From Dysgonamonadaceae bacterium (GTDB lineage: Bacteria > Bacteroidota > Bacteroidia > Bacteroidales > Dysgonomonadaceae): a stretch of 64,000 bases of DNA. The position numbers and the translations under genes were made by a program. Within the stretch, counting starts at the first letter, position 1, and every line of letters starts with the position of its first letter. Of the stretch, positions 24,885 to 31,750 are shown one piece after another. The DNA lies in contig JAIRUA010000012.1 of the NCBI GenBank assembly GCA_031254645.1, forward strand, positions 62,001 through 126,000, written 5' to 3'. A model generated the notes under the pieces. That model was not told the origin of the DNA and searched no databases. It saw only the letters and a program-made list of their open reading frames with translations.

Positions 24885-25177
24885 TTCAGACGTTCAAACG
24901 TGGGTAAACAACTACTTTGTATTATTTCCGCCCGAATTTTATCCATTTTCAAAATAATTTTCGCGCACGTAGAATCAACTTTTTTTTCACTCTTACCATA
25001 AAACATAGTCGTTATGGGGCTATTTCGCAGTTTTTTGATAGTTCTACCTCAATTTTTTATTTATTTATTTACGAGACGGTAGAGTACCGCATACAACCCC
25101 GACGGTAGATTTGAAAAAAACGTATCCCTTACGATAAAATTCCCAAAAATAAAAATTCTGAAATGATTTTTGCGCTT
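24885..25177. other. intergenic stretch without a gene
   Basis: AT-rich DNA between the lipoprotein and the terminator-like hairpin. ACGAGACGGTAGA and CCGACGGTAGA at 25073-25108 are short direct repeats of ACGGTAGA. I see no convincing gene, tRNA or promoter here. Confidence 0.5.
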
Positions 25178-25217
25178 AAAAGCCACTTTTGAAATGATAC
25201 GTTTTCGGGTGGCTTTT
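25178..25217 (+). terminator. terminator-like hairpin at the right end of the island
   Basis: AAAAGCCAC (25178-25186) pairs with GTGGCTTTT (25209-25217), with A and T runs on the two sides, so it can work in both directions. It separates the cassette from the tRNA operon, which is transcribed towards it. Confidence 0.7.
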
Positions 25218-25227
25218 TCAGTTGCAT

Positions 25228-25257
25228 AAAAATAAATGGGGATTATGTGGGGATTTT
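25228..25257 (+). promoter_or_regulatory. right copy of end-associated 30-bp motif (possible integrase arm site)
   Basis: It matches 16990-17019 at 29 of 30 positions, in the same orientation, and again holds the tandem TGGGGATT word. It lies 53 bases inside the right attachment repeat. Confidence 0.6.
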
Positions 25258-25309
25258 TCGAGAATGAAAAAAGCCAACAATTTGACATTCAAATCATTGA
25301 CTTTCAGCG

Positions 25310-25326
25310 CAGTACTCGGAGCGGGA
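25310..25326 (+). repeat. right attachment site in tRNA-Leu
   Basis: Identical to 16844-16860. It covers the 3' acceptor strand, half of the T stem and the discriminator of tRNA-Leu, plus the next three bases outward. Insertion therefore keeps the tRNA intact. Confidence 0.85.
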
Positions 25327-25395
25327 CTTGAACCCGCACAACCTAATGGTCACAAGATTTTAAGTCTTGCGTGTCTACCATTCCACCATCCGAGC
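25313..25395 (-). tRNA. tRNA-Leu (TAA)
   Basis: The minus strand forms an 83-nt tRNA. The acceptor stem is GCTCGGA with TCCGAGT, the anticodon arm GCAAGA-CTTAAAA-TCTTGT gives anticodon TAA, and the T arm is GCGGG-TTCAAGT-CCCGC. The discriminator is A at 25313 and CCA is not encoded. It shares a transcript with tRNA-Gly upstream and is the target of the island. Confidence 0.95.
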
Positions 25396-25402
25396 AGACC
25401 TG

Positions 25403-25475
25403 AGCGAAAGACGGGACTCGAACCCGCGACCCTAACCTTGGCAAGGTTATGCTCTACCAACTGAGCTACTTTCGC
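25403..25475 (-). tRNA. tRNA-Gly (GCC)
   Basis: The minus strand forms a 73-nt tRNA. The acceptor stem is GCGAAAG with CTTTCGC, the D arm contains AGCTCAGTTGGTAGAGC, the anticodon loop TGCCAAG gives GCC, and the T loop is TTCGAGT. The discriminator is T. It is seven bases from tRNA-Leu. Confidence 0.95.
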
Positions 25476-25508
25476 AGTATGCAATATTTTCAAAGTTAGT
25501 GATGCTTA

Positions 25509-25582
25509 CACTTGCCAAGGTTAGTTTTTATTTCCTTTTTGGGGCAAGGTTATGCTCTACCAACTGAGCTACTCGCAGTATG
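25509..25582 (-). pseudogene. broken tRNA-Gly duplicate with an inverted piece
   Basis: 25543-25582 repeats the 5' half of tRNA-Gly (acceptor, D arm and half of the anticodon arm) and the bases before it, minus two T in the acceptor stem. The 3' half is missing. At 25511-25524 CTTGCCAAGGTTAG, the anticodon-arm sequence, appears in the opposite orientation and can pair with GGCAAG at 25543. It lies between the promoter and the intact tRNA-Gly, so it is transcribed as part of the leader. Confidence 0.75.
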
Positions 25583-25641
25583 TATTTCCGCAAAATAGAT
25601 AAAAAACGACTCACATTAGAGCCTTTTCCTTTTTGCGACTG

Positions 25642-25672
25642 CAAATGTAGAAATATTTCTCGATTTTTCAAA
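25642..25672 (-). promoter_or_regulatory. consensus promoter of the tRNA-Gly/tRNA-Leu operon
   Basis: On the minus strand TTTG (25669-25672) is followed after exactly 19 bases by TACATTTG (25642-25649), a full match to TTTG-N19-TAnnTTTG. Transcription would start near 25635, before the tRNA fragment and the two tRNA genes. Confidence 0.8.
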
Positions 25673-25711
25673 ACTTTTCAAGTAACATTTAAGAAATACA
25701 GTCGTTTTTTC

Positions 25712-26173
25712 CTAGTTTCGAATAAGAAAAACACCTGAGCTTTGTCGTTGCACTCTATATCGCTGCAATGGTTTCGATGTTACGTCCGACTTCGCTGTTC
25801 CAAATCCGAACATTGTTACAAAAACGCTGCCGCAAGCTGAACAAACGGCTTCTCCTGCATTAGTTGGTGTTACAATTATATCTTGCCTACCTTCGAATGG
25901 ACAAGCGAGATCGTAGGCAAATATCTCGTTTCCGTCAATGCTCGAAACAATTAACAATCCGCCAAAACCCATTCTATCGGTCGGCGTTCTTCTGCCGGTT
26001 TCCGTAAAAACTTTATACGACAACGGATTTTTTAACGAATGGTCAAGTCCGTTTAAGTCGATTCTAAAATAAACAGGTGCAAACGGAATGGTTTGTCGCT
26101 GTTCTTCTTTTCCGCAGGAAATAAGAAAAAGAAACAATAAGAAAAGGGCGGCGAATTTTGATAATTTGCACAT
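25712..26173 (-). CDS. lipoprotein with Rieske-like cysteine pattern
   Basis: A 153-residue protein with a lipobox (LFLISCGKEE, Cys near 20). The middle reads YRIDLNGLDHSLKNPLSYK-like beta strands and GFGGLLIVSS; the C-terminal part has DLACPFE, then AVCSACGSVF. Rieske [2Fe-2S] proteins have CxH and CxxH in these places; here both His are absent (CPF and CSAC), so a normal Rieske cluster is unlikely. Similar lipoproteins occur in Bacteroidales with this altered pattern, as far as I remember. ATG 26173 is chosen over a GTG two codons upstream. It starts 10 bases after mutL, so it is in the mutL transcript. Confidence 0.68.
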   Translation of the reverse strand: MCKLSKFAALFLLFLFLISCGKEEQRQTIPFAPVYFRIDLNGLDHSLKNPLSYKVFTETGRRTPTDRMGFGGLLIVSSIDGNEIFAYDLACPFEGRQDIIVTPTNAGEAVCSACGSVFVTMFGFGTAKSDVTSKPLQRYRVQRQSSGVFLIRN

Positions 26174-26183
26174 TAGCACATTA

Positions 26184-28013
26184 TTATTTCATTTTCTTCG
26201 CAATCTCATCATCCGAAAACACATCAATAATCTTTTGTCCATCAGGCGTATAACTCGATGATGCACAACAAAACAATTGACTCACCATCAACAACATTTC
26301 TTCCACCGACAACGATTTTCCATACGGAATTGCTATCAATCGAGCGAGTGGCAACGCAATTGCTTCTTGAACATCCGATTTCACATCGCTGCCCGTCTCA
26401 ATACTTTTGTCAATCATTGAGCGAATAAGCGTTGACGCATCGGGATTGTCTAACTCCGACGGAGCGCCCTGTATGGCAAACGAATGATTGCCCAAATTAC
26501 TCAACTCGAAGCCCAACGCTTCCAAGTCATCCATTATCGACGGCAACGCCGTTGCTTCGGCAGCCGATAATTCCATTATTTCGGGAAAAAGCACGCGTTG
26601 CGAAACACCTTTTTTATTCTTAATTTGTTCCAAATATTTATCGAACAAAATACGCACATGCGCCCTATGTTGGTCGATAATCATTAAACCCGATTTCACG
26701 GAAGTGAGAATATATCGCTGTTTATATTGATAATGTTCGGGCGTTGTGTCCATATCGAGAACATTCTCTTGCGATGTTGACGTGCCGAAAAGCGATGTTG
26801 AAATATCCGGCGATGTTTCCGAATCAATTTCTTTCTCTTTTTCGAAGCCGCTGTATAGTTTTTCCCAATCAAAAGTTGGTTTTGTAGGTTTGTAACTTTC
26901 TGTACGCGATGCAAAAGGATTATAATTCGGATTGACATTCACTTTCGGCATCGAAGTTTGACGTGTTGGGTCGAAAATCGGAATATCGGGCGCATCAGCC
27001 GTATCGAAATCAATCGAAGGAACGGCATTGAATTTTCCAAGCGATTCTTTGACTGTTACCATCAAAATTTGCCACAAAACTTGTTCATTTTCGAACTTTA
27101 TTTCGGTTTTTGTTGGGTGGATATTGACATCTATCGAATTGGGGTCAACTTGAAAATAAATAAAATAACTCGGATTTTCACCTGCCGCAATCAATGGTTC
27201 AAAAGCCGTCATTACTGCCTTGTGAAAATAGGGACTACGAATAAATCGATTATTGACAAAAAAATATTGATTCGCTCGTCCTTTTTTGGCAAATTCCGGA
27301 CGAGAAACATATCCGTATACTTTTCCAAGCGTGGTATCTTCTTCTATTTCAATTAATTGTTGATTAATATTTTTTCCTTGCAGTTGTACAATCCGTTGCC
27401 TCAATCCCGACGTGGGCAAATGAAGCGTTTGCACATTGTTTTCTATCAGCGTAAATTCTATTTCGGGATTAACGAGTACTATTCGCTCTATTTCGGTAAA
27501 GATATTTCGACGTTCGGTTTCGTTCGATTTCAAAAATTTTCGACGAGCGGGTACATTGAAGAAGATATTTTTAACGCTAATTGATGTACCTATGGGACAC
27601 GAAACAGGTTCTTGTTTTTCTACTTTCGAGCCGGAAATAACGAGCAATGATCCCACTTCGTCTTCCGCCCGCCGGGTTTTTACTTCTACCTGTGCAATGG
27701 CGGCGATAGAAGGTAGTGCTTCGCCGCGAAATCCCATTGTAGTGAGCGAAAAAAGATCGTCGGCGTTTTTGATTTTTGATGTCGCGTGTCGCTCAAACGC
27801 CATTCGCGCATCGGTAGCGGACATTCCTTTTCCGTTGTCGATAACTTGAATCAACGTGCGTCCGGCGTCTTTAATAATAATTTGAATATGTGATGTGCCG
27901 GCATCTAATGAGTTTTCTACCAGCTCTTTTACCACCGATGCAGGGCGTTGAATAACTTCACCTGCCGCAATTTGGTTGGCGATAGAATCGGGAAGTAGAT
28001 TGATTATATCCAT
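26184..28013 (-). CDS. mutL: DNA mismatch repair protein MutL
   Basis: A 609-residue protein with the GHKL ATPase domain at the N-terminus. IANQIAAGEVIQRPASVVKELVENSLDAG (about 12-40), IQVIDNGKGM, ERHATSKI and TMGFRGEALPSI are the MutL motifs in order. A transducer domain follows (to about 330). After a linker rich in Ser/Thr/Pro comes the C-terminal dimerisation domain (from about 420), with LMIIDQHRAHVRILFD and the end CCASSSYTPDGQKIIDVFSDDE. The DQHRAHERI-like piece has Val where Glu is usual, and no endonuclease motif DQHA(X)2E(X)4E is complete, which should be checked. Upstream stands a small membrane protein gene. Confidence 0.95.
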   Translation of the reverse strand: MDIINLLPDSIANQIAAGEVIQRPASVVKELVENSLDAGTSHIQIIIKDAGRTLIQVIDNGKGMSATDARMAFERHATSKIKNADDLFSLTTMGFRGEALPSIAAIAQVEVKTRRAEDEVGSLLVISGSKVEKQEPVSCPIGTSISVKNIFFNVPARRKFLKSNETERRNIFTEIERIVLVNPEIEFTLIENNVQTLHLPTSGLRQRIVQLQGKNINQQLIEIEEDTTLGKVYGYVSRPEFAKKGRANQYFFVNNRFIRSPYFHKAVMTAFEPLIAAGENPSYFIYFQVDPNSIDVNIHPTKTEIKFENEQVLWQILMVTVKESLGKFNAVPSIDFDTADAPDIPIFDPTRQTSMPKVNVNPNYNPFASRTESYKPTKPTFDWEKLYSGFEKEKEIDSETSPDISTSLFGTSTSQENVLDMDTTPEHYQYKQRYILTSVKSGLMIIDQHRAHVRILFDKYLEQIKNKKGVSQRVLFPEIMELSAAEATALPSIMDDLEALGFELSNLGNHSFAIQGAPSELDNPDASTLIRSMIDKSIETGSDVKSDVQEAIALPLARLIAIPYGKSLSVEEMLLMVSQLFCCASSSYTPDGQKIIDVFSDDEIAKKMK

Positions 28014-28097
28014 AAATTAATGATTAACGGTTAGTGGTTAATGATTAATGGCAGTTATCAAGATTTATCAATGCTTCTGCACTAACCATTAATCATT
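28014..28097. repeat. TTAATGATTAA-type intergenic repeat
   Basis: The stretch repeats ATTAATGATTAA and GGTTAGTGGTTAATGATTAATGG near one end and ends with CTAACCATTAATCATTA, its complement, so a hairpin can form. The same words recur at 4766-4851, 30169-30190 and 63572-63595. Confidence 0.65.
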
Positions 28098-28100
28098 ATT

Positions 28101-28427
28101 TCAAAACATTCCTAGTAGCCATAATACAAAAATCACAAAAAGTGCTAGGAGAATTACAAGTAACAAACCATTGTTTGTGAAAAAAGCTCTTCCGCCTGAT
28201 GCTTCTCTGTCTTTTCGTTTTTTCAAATGACTCGTTTGGGAAAGAAATTCGCTTTTGAAATCGGTTTTTACTTGTACTTCTTCCGGTAAAACACCCATTT
28301 CTCGTTTAATGTCCAAAATGCGTTGGGCTAAACGATTGTCGCGTTCTTCTTTTTCGGGATTATATAGAATGGGTTTATAGCCGTATTTGGGCGGCTTGCG
28401 GTTGTTGTAGAAAAAAAATACTCCCAT
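28101..28427 (-). CDS. small single-helix membrane protein
   Basis: A 108-residue protein. The first 80 residues are charged and basic (YNNRKPPKYGYKPILYNPEKEERDNRLAQRIL, SHLKKRKDREA). A hydrophobic helix follows at about 86-107 (GLLLVILLALFVIFVLWLLGMF). So it is a tail-anchored protein with a cytoplasmic N-terminal part. Genes of this kind stand before mutL in other Bacteroidales, as I recall, but no function is known. It lies between OstA-like and mutL genes. Confidence 0.72.
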   Translation of the reverse strand: MGVFFFYNNRKPPKYGYKPILYNPEKEERDNRLAQRILDIKREMGVLPEEVQVKTDFKSEFLSQTSHLKKRKDREASGGRAFFTNNGLLLVILLALFVIFVLWLLGMF

Positions 28428-28454
28428 ATCGTTTTTGGTGTTATGTTGTTAAAT

Positions 28455-28535
28455 TGTTGAGTTGATTCATTCAAAGATTCAAAATTCAAAGATTCAAGAC
28501 TGGCGAATCTTTGAATCCTTAAATCTTTAATTTTT
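28455..28535. repeat. AAGATTCAAA / TTTGAATCTT inverted repeat
   Basis: TTCAAAGATTCAAAATTCAAAGATTCAAG is followed by GAATCTTTGAATCCTTAAATCTTTAA, so the arms pair around GACTGGC. It lies after the OstA-like gene (minus strand) and may end its transcript. The style is like the repeat at 9996-10072. Confidence 0.65.
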
Positions 28536-28539
28536 TGAA

Positions 28540-30168
28540 TTAAAGCGTTTCATCGTCTCTCACAAACATTCGCGGCAATTCAATATCGTCAGCTGCAGCA
28601 CGTTCATTCCTGCGGAAAATATCGCGTGAATTGAGCGGACGTAAGTAGTCAAGCCACACAAATCCCGATAATCGACTTTGTTCGGGACGAAGTTGAGGGA
28701 GCGGCGTGGTGAGCCCATTTGCAGGACCTGTCAGGTGCATTCTGACAATCTCTTGGTTTTCTATGTCGGCGTTAAAGTACGGACTTTCTGTTTTGTTAAG
28801 TCCAATGACATTTCCGTCATCTTCAACCATATAGTAAAGCGTTTCAACATTGCCCTCCACCAATATACGATGGATATTGCCGTCGCGAAACAATCCGGTC
28901 ATATTTCGTCCGCTCATTTGATTGAATTGGTCTTCTACTCCTCTATCTTGAATCGCCAAAGCGTTACCGCGCACGTATGCTTTATCAACAGTTGAGTCAT
29001 TCATCAAAATATCGATTTCATTTCCTAAAATTTGTTGGTTTTCTTGCCAAATCACAGGTCGTCCGCGCATAAATATGGTGGAATCGGGTGCCGAATAATG
29101 TACCGAATCGGCTATTGCTTGAAAATCATTTCGAAAAATGCGCACATTTGCATACGCTTTGAAATCGCGATGAATAGAATCGAGCGTAATCATAAACAGC
29201 GAGTCGCCACCGATAAAAAGACTGTCGCTCTGCGAATAATCAACGGCATACGACATACCGGTAGCAAAACCATATTCCGTTTGTTCGTTATAAAAACCGT
29301 AATTACCTCTAAGAATAGCGCTCCGCCCTGTATCTTCGAGACTCATATTGCCAAAAACTTCCCCCTCGCCGGTGGCACGATTGTAAAAAATAGTGTCGCC
29401 GGTAAGCATTTGTTGCCTATCATTACTATACACACGTGAACGGTCAAGTAACATTGCTTTGTCGGCATCCGTATCGTACCAACCTCTACTTGTGTAGATA
29501 ACTCCGTCTTCGGACACGATGCGCGATGGTCCGAGTATATCGGCAATTTTCGTTTCCGTGTTGTATTTGAGCGTATCGGCAAAAATGGTGTAATTTTCAT
29601 TCACTAATTTCACGCTATCGCGAAAGAGCGCTTGATTGGTTTCAGGACTGTACTGTCCCCAATACGAAGTGAGTTCGTTTTCATCGTCTACCAACATTCC
29701 GCCTTCGAAGAAGTAACCAAGATTGGCGATACGGTCGTAGTTCAGACTATCGGTAAAAAGCGTTGCAGTGGGGTCTTCCAGTCGAACATTTTCGCGCAAA
29801 CGCGCCAAACGAGTATTGCCGTCGTAATGCAGATAGCTGGCAAATACGAAAAGCGTATCGCCTTGTTCCATACGTACATTACCCCACGCTTCGAATGTAT
29901 TATCTATCTGAACCCAATGAGCGCTATCGGCAAACAAGTAAGCACCATTGTGATAGAATTTCATTTCAACAGACTCGCTATTTACCACAATCTCAGCATC
30001 AATACCCGGTATTCTGAACATTCGTTCTGCATGTCGCAATTCAATGATTTGAACTTGTTGATTATTCGGCGGCGCTTGCTGCGCTTTTACCGAAACAATA
30101 ATGACAAAAAGCACACTTAATAAAAGTATGCTTTCGGAGCCATATTTTTTCCGTGATTTATTAATCAT
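28540..30168 (-). CDS. OstA-like (LptA/LptD N-domain family) export protein
   Basis: A 542-residue exported protein with a signal peptide ending near VKAQQ (about residue 30). It is built of repeated beta-jellyroll segments of the OstA type: GNVRMEQGDTLFVFASYLHYDG, LRENVRLEDPTATLFTDSLNYD, GEVFGNMSLEDTGRSAILRGNYG, and GNALAIQDRGV. Such folds carry lipopolysaccharide across the periplasm in the Lpt system. It is longer than LptA and has no visible LptD barrel, so it is a Bacteroidetes OstA-like protein whose exact place in the Lpt path is uncertain. The prolyl isomerase gene precedes it by 20 bases, fitting an outer-membrane biogenesis operon. Confidence 0.85.
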   Translation of the reverse strand: MINKSRKKYGSESILLLSVLFVIIVSVKAQQAPPNNQQVQIIELRHAERMFRIPGIDAEIVVNSESVEMKFYHNGAYLFADSAHWVQIDNTFEAWGNVRMEQGDTLFVFASYLHYDGNTRLARLRENVRLEDPTATLFTDSLNYDRIANLGYFFEGGMLVDDENELTSYWGQYSPETNQALFRDSVKLVNENYTIFADTLKYNTETKIADILGPSRIVSEDGVIYTSRGWYDTDADKAMLLDRSRVYSNDRQQMLTGDTIFYNRATGEGEVFGNMSLEDTGRSAILRGNYGFYNEQTEYGFATGMSYAVDYSQSDSLFIGGDSLFMITLDSIHRDFKAYANVRIFRNDFQAIADSVHYSAPDSTIFMRGRPVIWQENQQILGNEIDILMNDSTVDKAYVRGNALAIQDRGVEDQFNQMSGRNMTGLFRDGNIHRILVEGNVETLYYMVEDDGNVIGLNKTESPYFNADIENQEIVRMHLTGPANGLTTPLPQLRPEQSRLSGFVWLDYLRPLNSRDIFRRNERAAADDIELPRMFVRDDETL

Positions 30169-30188
30169 TCATCACTAACCATTAATCA

Positions 30189-31562
30189 TTATCTCAACCA
30201 ACCATCGTATTTAAATTCGCAATTTTGCCAATTGGGATTAATGCGGACGTATGTTGTTCGAATTTTTGCTCGCACCCATTCATCCATCAATTCTTGTCGT
30301 CGGGCCTCTTCGGCAAGTTGTCTGATTACTTGATAGTCTCTTGTCAGTGTGGCGCGATGTCCATCGGTACGATTGGTAATTCGTACAATTGCCGTTATTC
30401 GCCGACCATTGTTATTAAGCATCGTGAAAGGCTCCGACACTTCACCAACAGTCATATTACCGGCAATGCGAGCGATGTCCTGATTTAACTCATCTAACGC
30501 AAAACGAGGTGTTCCGCCGTTGGCGCTTTGCATTGGATGCAATGGGTTTACCATAACCCCACGATTCATTCGTGTGTCCCTGTCGTCGGAAAGAAAAGTA
30601 GCCGCTTCGTCAAATGTAAATCTATTATCTATAATTCCCGTTCGAATACTGTCTAAACGTACAAGTGCCGTATCGAGCGATTCTTGCGGCACACGAGGGC
30701 GCAACAAAATGTGACGAAAATTTCCTTGGTCGCCTCTGCGTTCAATCAATTGGATGATATGGAATCCGTCTATCGTTTCCACTATATTAGAAACTCTTGT
30801 GGGATCAGTCAGTGCAAAGGCAGCGTTTGAAAATTCGGCGTGATAGGTTGCCCGTCCTGCAAAACCGAGTTCTCCTCCCCTCATACCGGAAGGACAGTCA
30901 GAGTTTACGATTGCTAAATTCTGGAACGTTTGTTCCCCACTGAGTATCTGTTCGGTAAACTGACGAAGACGTGCTCTCACCGCGTCGGTTTCCGACATCG
31001 GAATTTCCGGCTCAATGGTTATGATTTGTACTTCGACCGTTGTGGGGATAAACGGCAAGCTGTCTTGCGGCATATTGCTGTAAAACCGGCGAATTTCCGA
31101 CGGTGTAAGGCGAATATCACCGAAGTGTTTTCGCTGCACACCATTAATCAGTTCTCCTTCACGAATATTATTGCGCAAATCTTCGCGAATCGATGTAATG
31201 CTTTTTCCGAAATATTCCACAAGTCTTTCTTGCGAGCCTATTGAGGCGATCCATTCGTTTAGCTGTGTTTCTGCCGCTCTGTTTACCATTGCGTCCGATA
31301 CTTCGATACTGTCAATCCTTGCCTGGTCAAGAAAAAGTTTATTCAGTGCAATTTGTTCCGGTATGAAACAAAATGGGTCGCCTTCCATACGCTGATTTCG
31401 CATCAACATTTCTTTTCGAAATTCTTCTACTTCTGATCTCAAAATAGCTTCGTCGCCCACCACCCACACTATTTCGTCTATGACATTACTTTGTGAAATA
31501 ACGTTTTGATTTACAGACGAAAATACTAGGAATAAAAAGAAAATTTTTATTGATAATCTCAT
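30189..31562 (-). CDS. periplasmic peptidyl-prolyl isomerase (SurA/PpiC type)
   Basis: A 457-residue exported protein with a signal peptide (to about residue 24). A SurA-like N-terminal chaperone part follows (VIDEIVWVVGDEAILRSEVEEF, about 27-170). Then one parvulin domain spans about 175-280 with FQNLAIVNSDCPSGMRGGELGFAGR and GFHIIQLIERRGD. A second, more divergent parvulin-like part occupies the C-terminal third (FRHILLRPRV onward). It likely assists folding of outer-membrane proteins such as OstA/LptD partners and SusC barrels. It is the first gene of the OstA-mutL run. Confidence 0.88.
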   Translation of the reverse strand: MRLSIKIFFLFLVFSSVNQNVISQSNVIDEIVWVVGDEAILRSEVEEFRKEMLMRNQRMEGDPFCFIPEQIALNKLFLDQARIDSIEVSDAMVNRAAETQLNEWIASIGSQERLVEYFGKSITSIREDLRNNIREGELINGVQRKHFGDIRLTPSEIRRFYSNMPQDSLPFIPTTVEVQIITIEPEIPMSETDAVRARLRQFTEQILSGEQTFQNLAIVNSDCPSGMRGGELGFAGRATYHAEFSNAAFALTDPTRVSNIVETIDGFHIIQLIERRGDQGNFRHILLRPRVPQESLDTALVRLDSIRTGIIDNRFTFDEAATFLSDDRDTRMNRGVMVNPLHPMQSANGGTPRFALDELNQDIARIAGNMTVGEVSEPFTMLNNNGRRITAIVRITNRTDGHRATLTRDYQVIRQLAEEARRQELMDEWVRAKIRTTYVRINPNWQNCEFKYDGWLR

Positions 31563-31671
31563 TTTGATGTACTTGTTTATAAAATGTGCGTGTAAAATTA
31601 GTGATAATACTATTATCAGCCAAGTGTAGGGCTGTTAAAAGTAGTTGTAATTGGATTTGAGGAAAAAAAGA

Positions 31672-31699
31672 AAGGGTATCGAATTGCATCGACACCCTT
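31672..31699 (-). terminator. terminator after the GH109-type gene
   Basis: On the minus strand AAGGGT-G-TCGA pairs with TCGA-T-ACCCTT (one mismatch), followed by TTCTTTTTTT. It lies 51 bases after the stop of the GH109-type gene and closes the utilisation locus. Confidence 0.75.
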
Positions 31700-31750
31700 G
31701 AATTATCAATCATTAGTTGATACTAGAACTCACAAATACTTACGATGCTG

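Larger units (their letters stand above)
16844..25326. mobile_element. integrative genomic island at tRNA-Leu(TAA)
   Basis: About 8.5 kb bounded by a perfect 17-bp direct repeat, the right copy lying in tRNA-Leu. It contains a tyrosine integrase next to the left end, an HTH excisionase-like gene, an AAA ATPase, and cargo genes with no recognisable housekeeping role. A 30-bp motif found just inside both ends (16990-17019 and 25228-25257, 29 of 30 the same) may be integrase arm sites. No relaxase, coupling protein, phage structural or lysis gene is seen. It therefore looks like a small integrative element that depends on a helper for transfer. Confidence 0.82.

Noticed and set aside
24917-25108. 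63-codon frame near the right end of the island
   Set aside because: Phe/Tyr-rich translation of AT-rich DNA with no start signal or conserved pattern.
16844-25326. Island considered as a conjugative transposon or prophage
   Set aside because: No relaxase, coupling ATPase, tra genes, capsid, tail or lysis genes can be seen.
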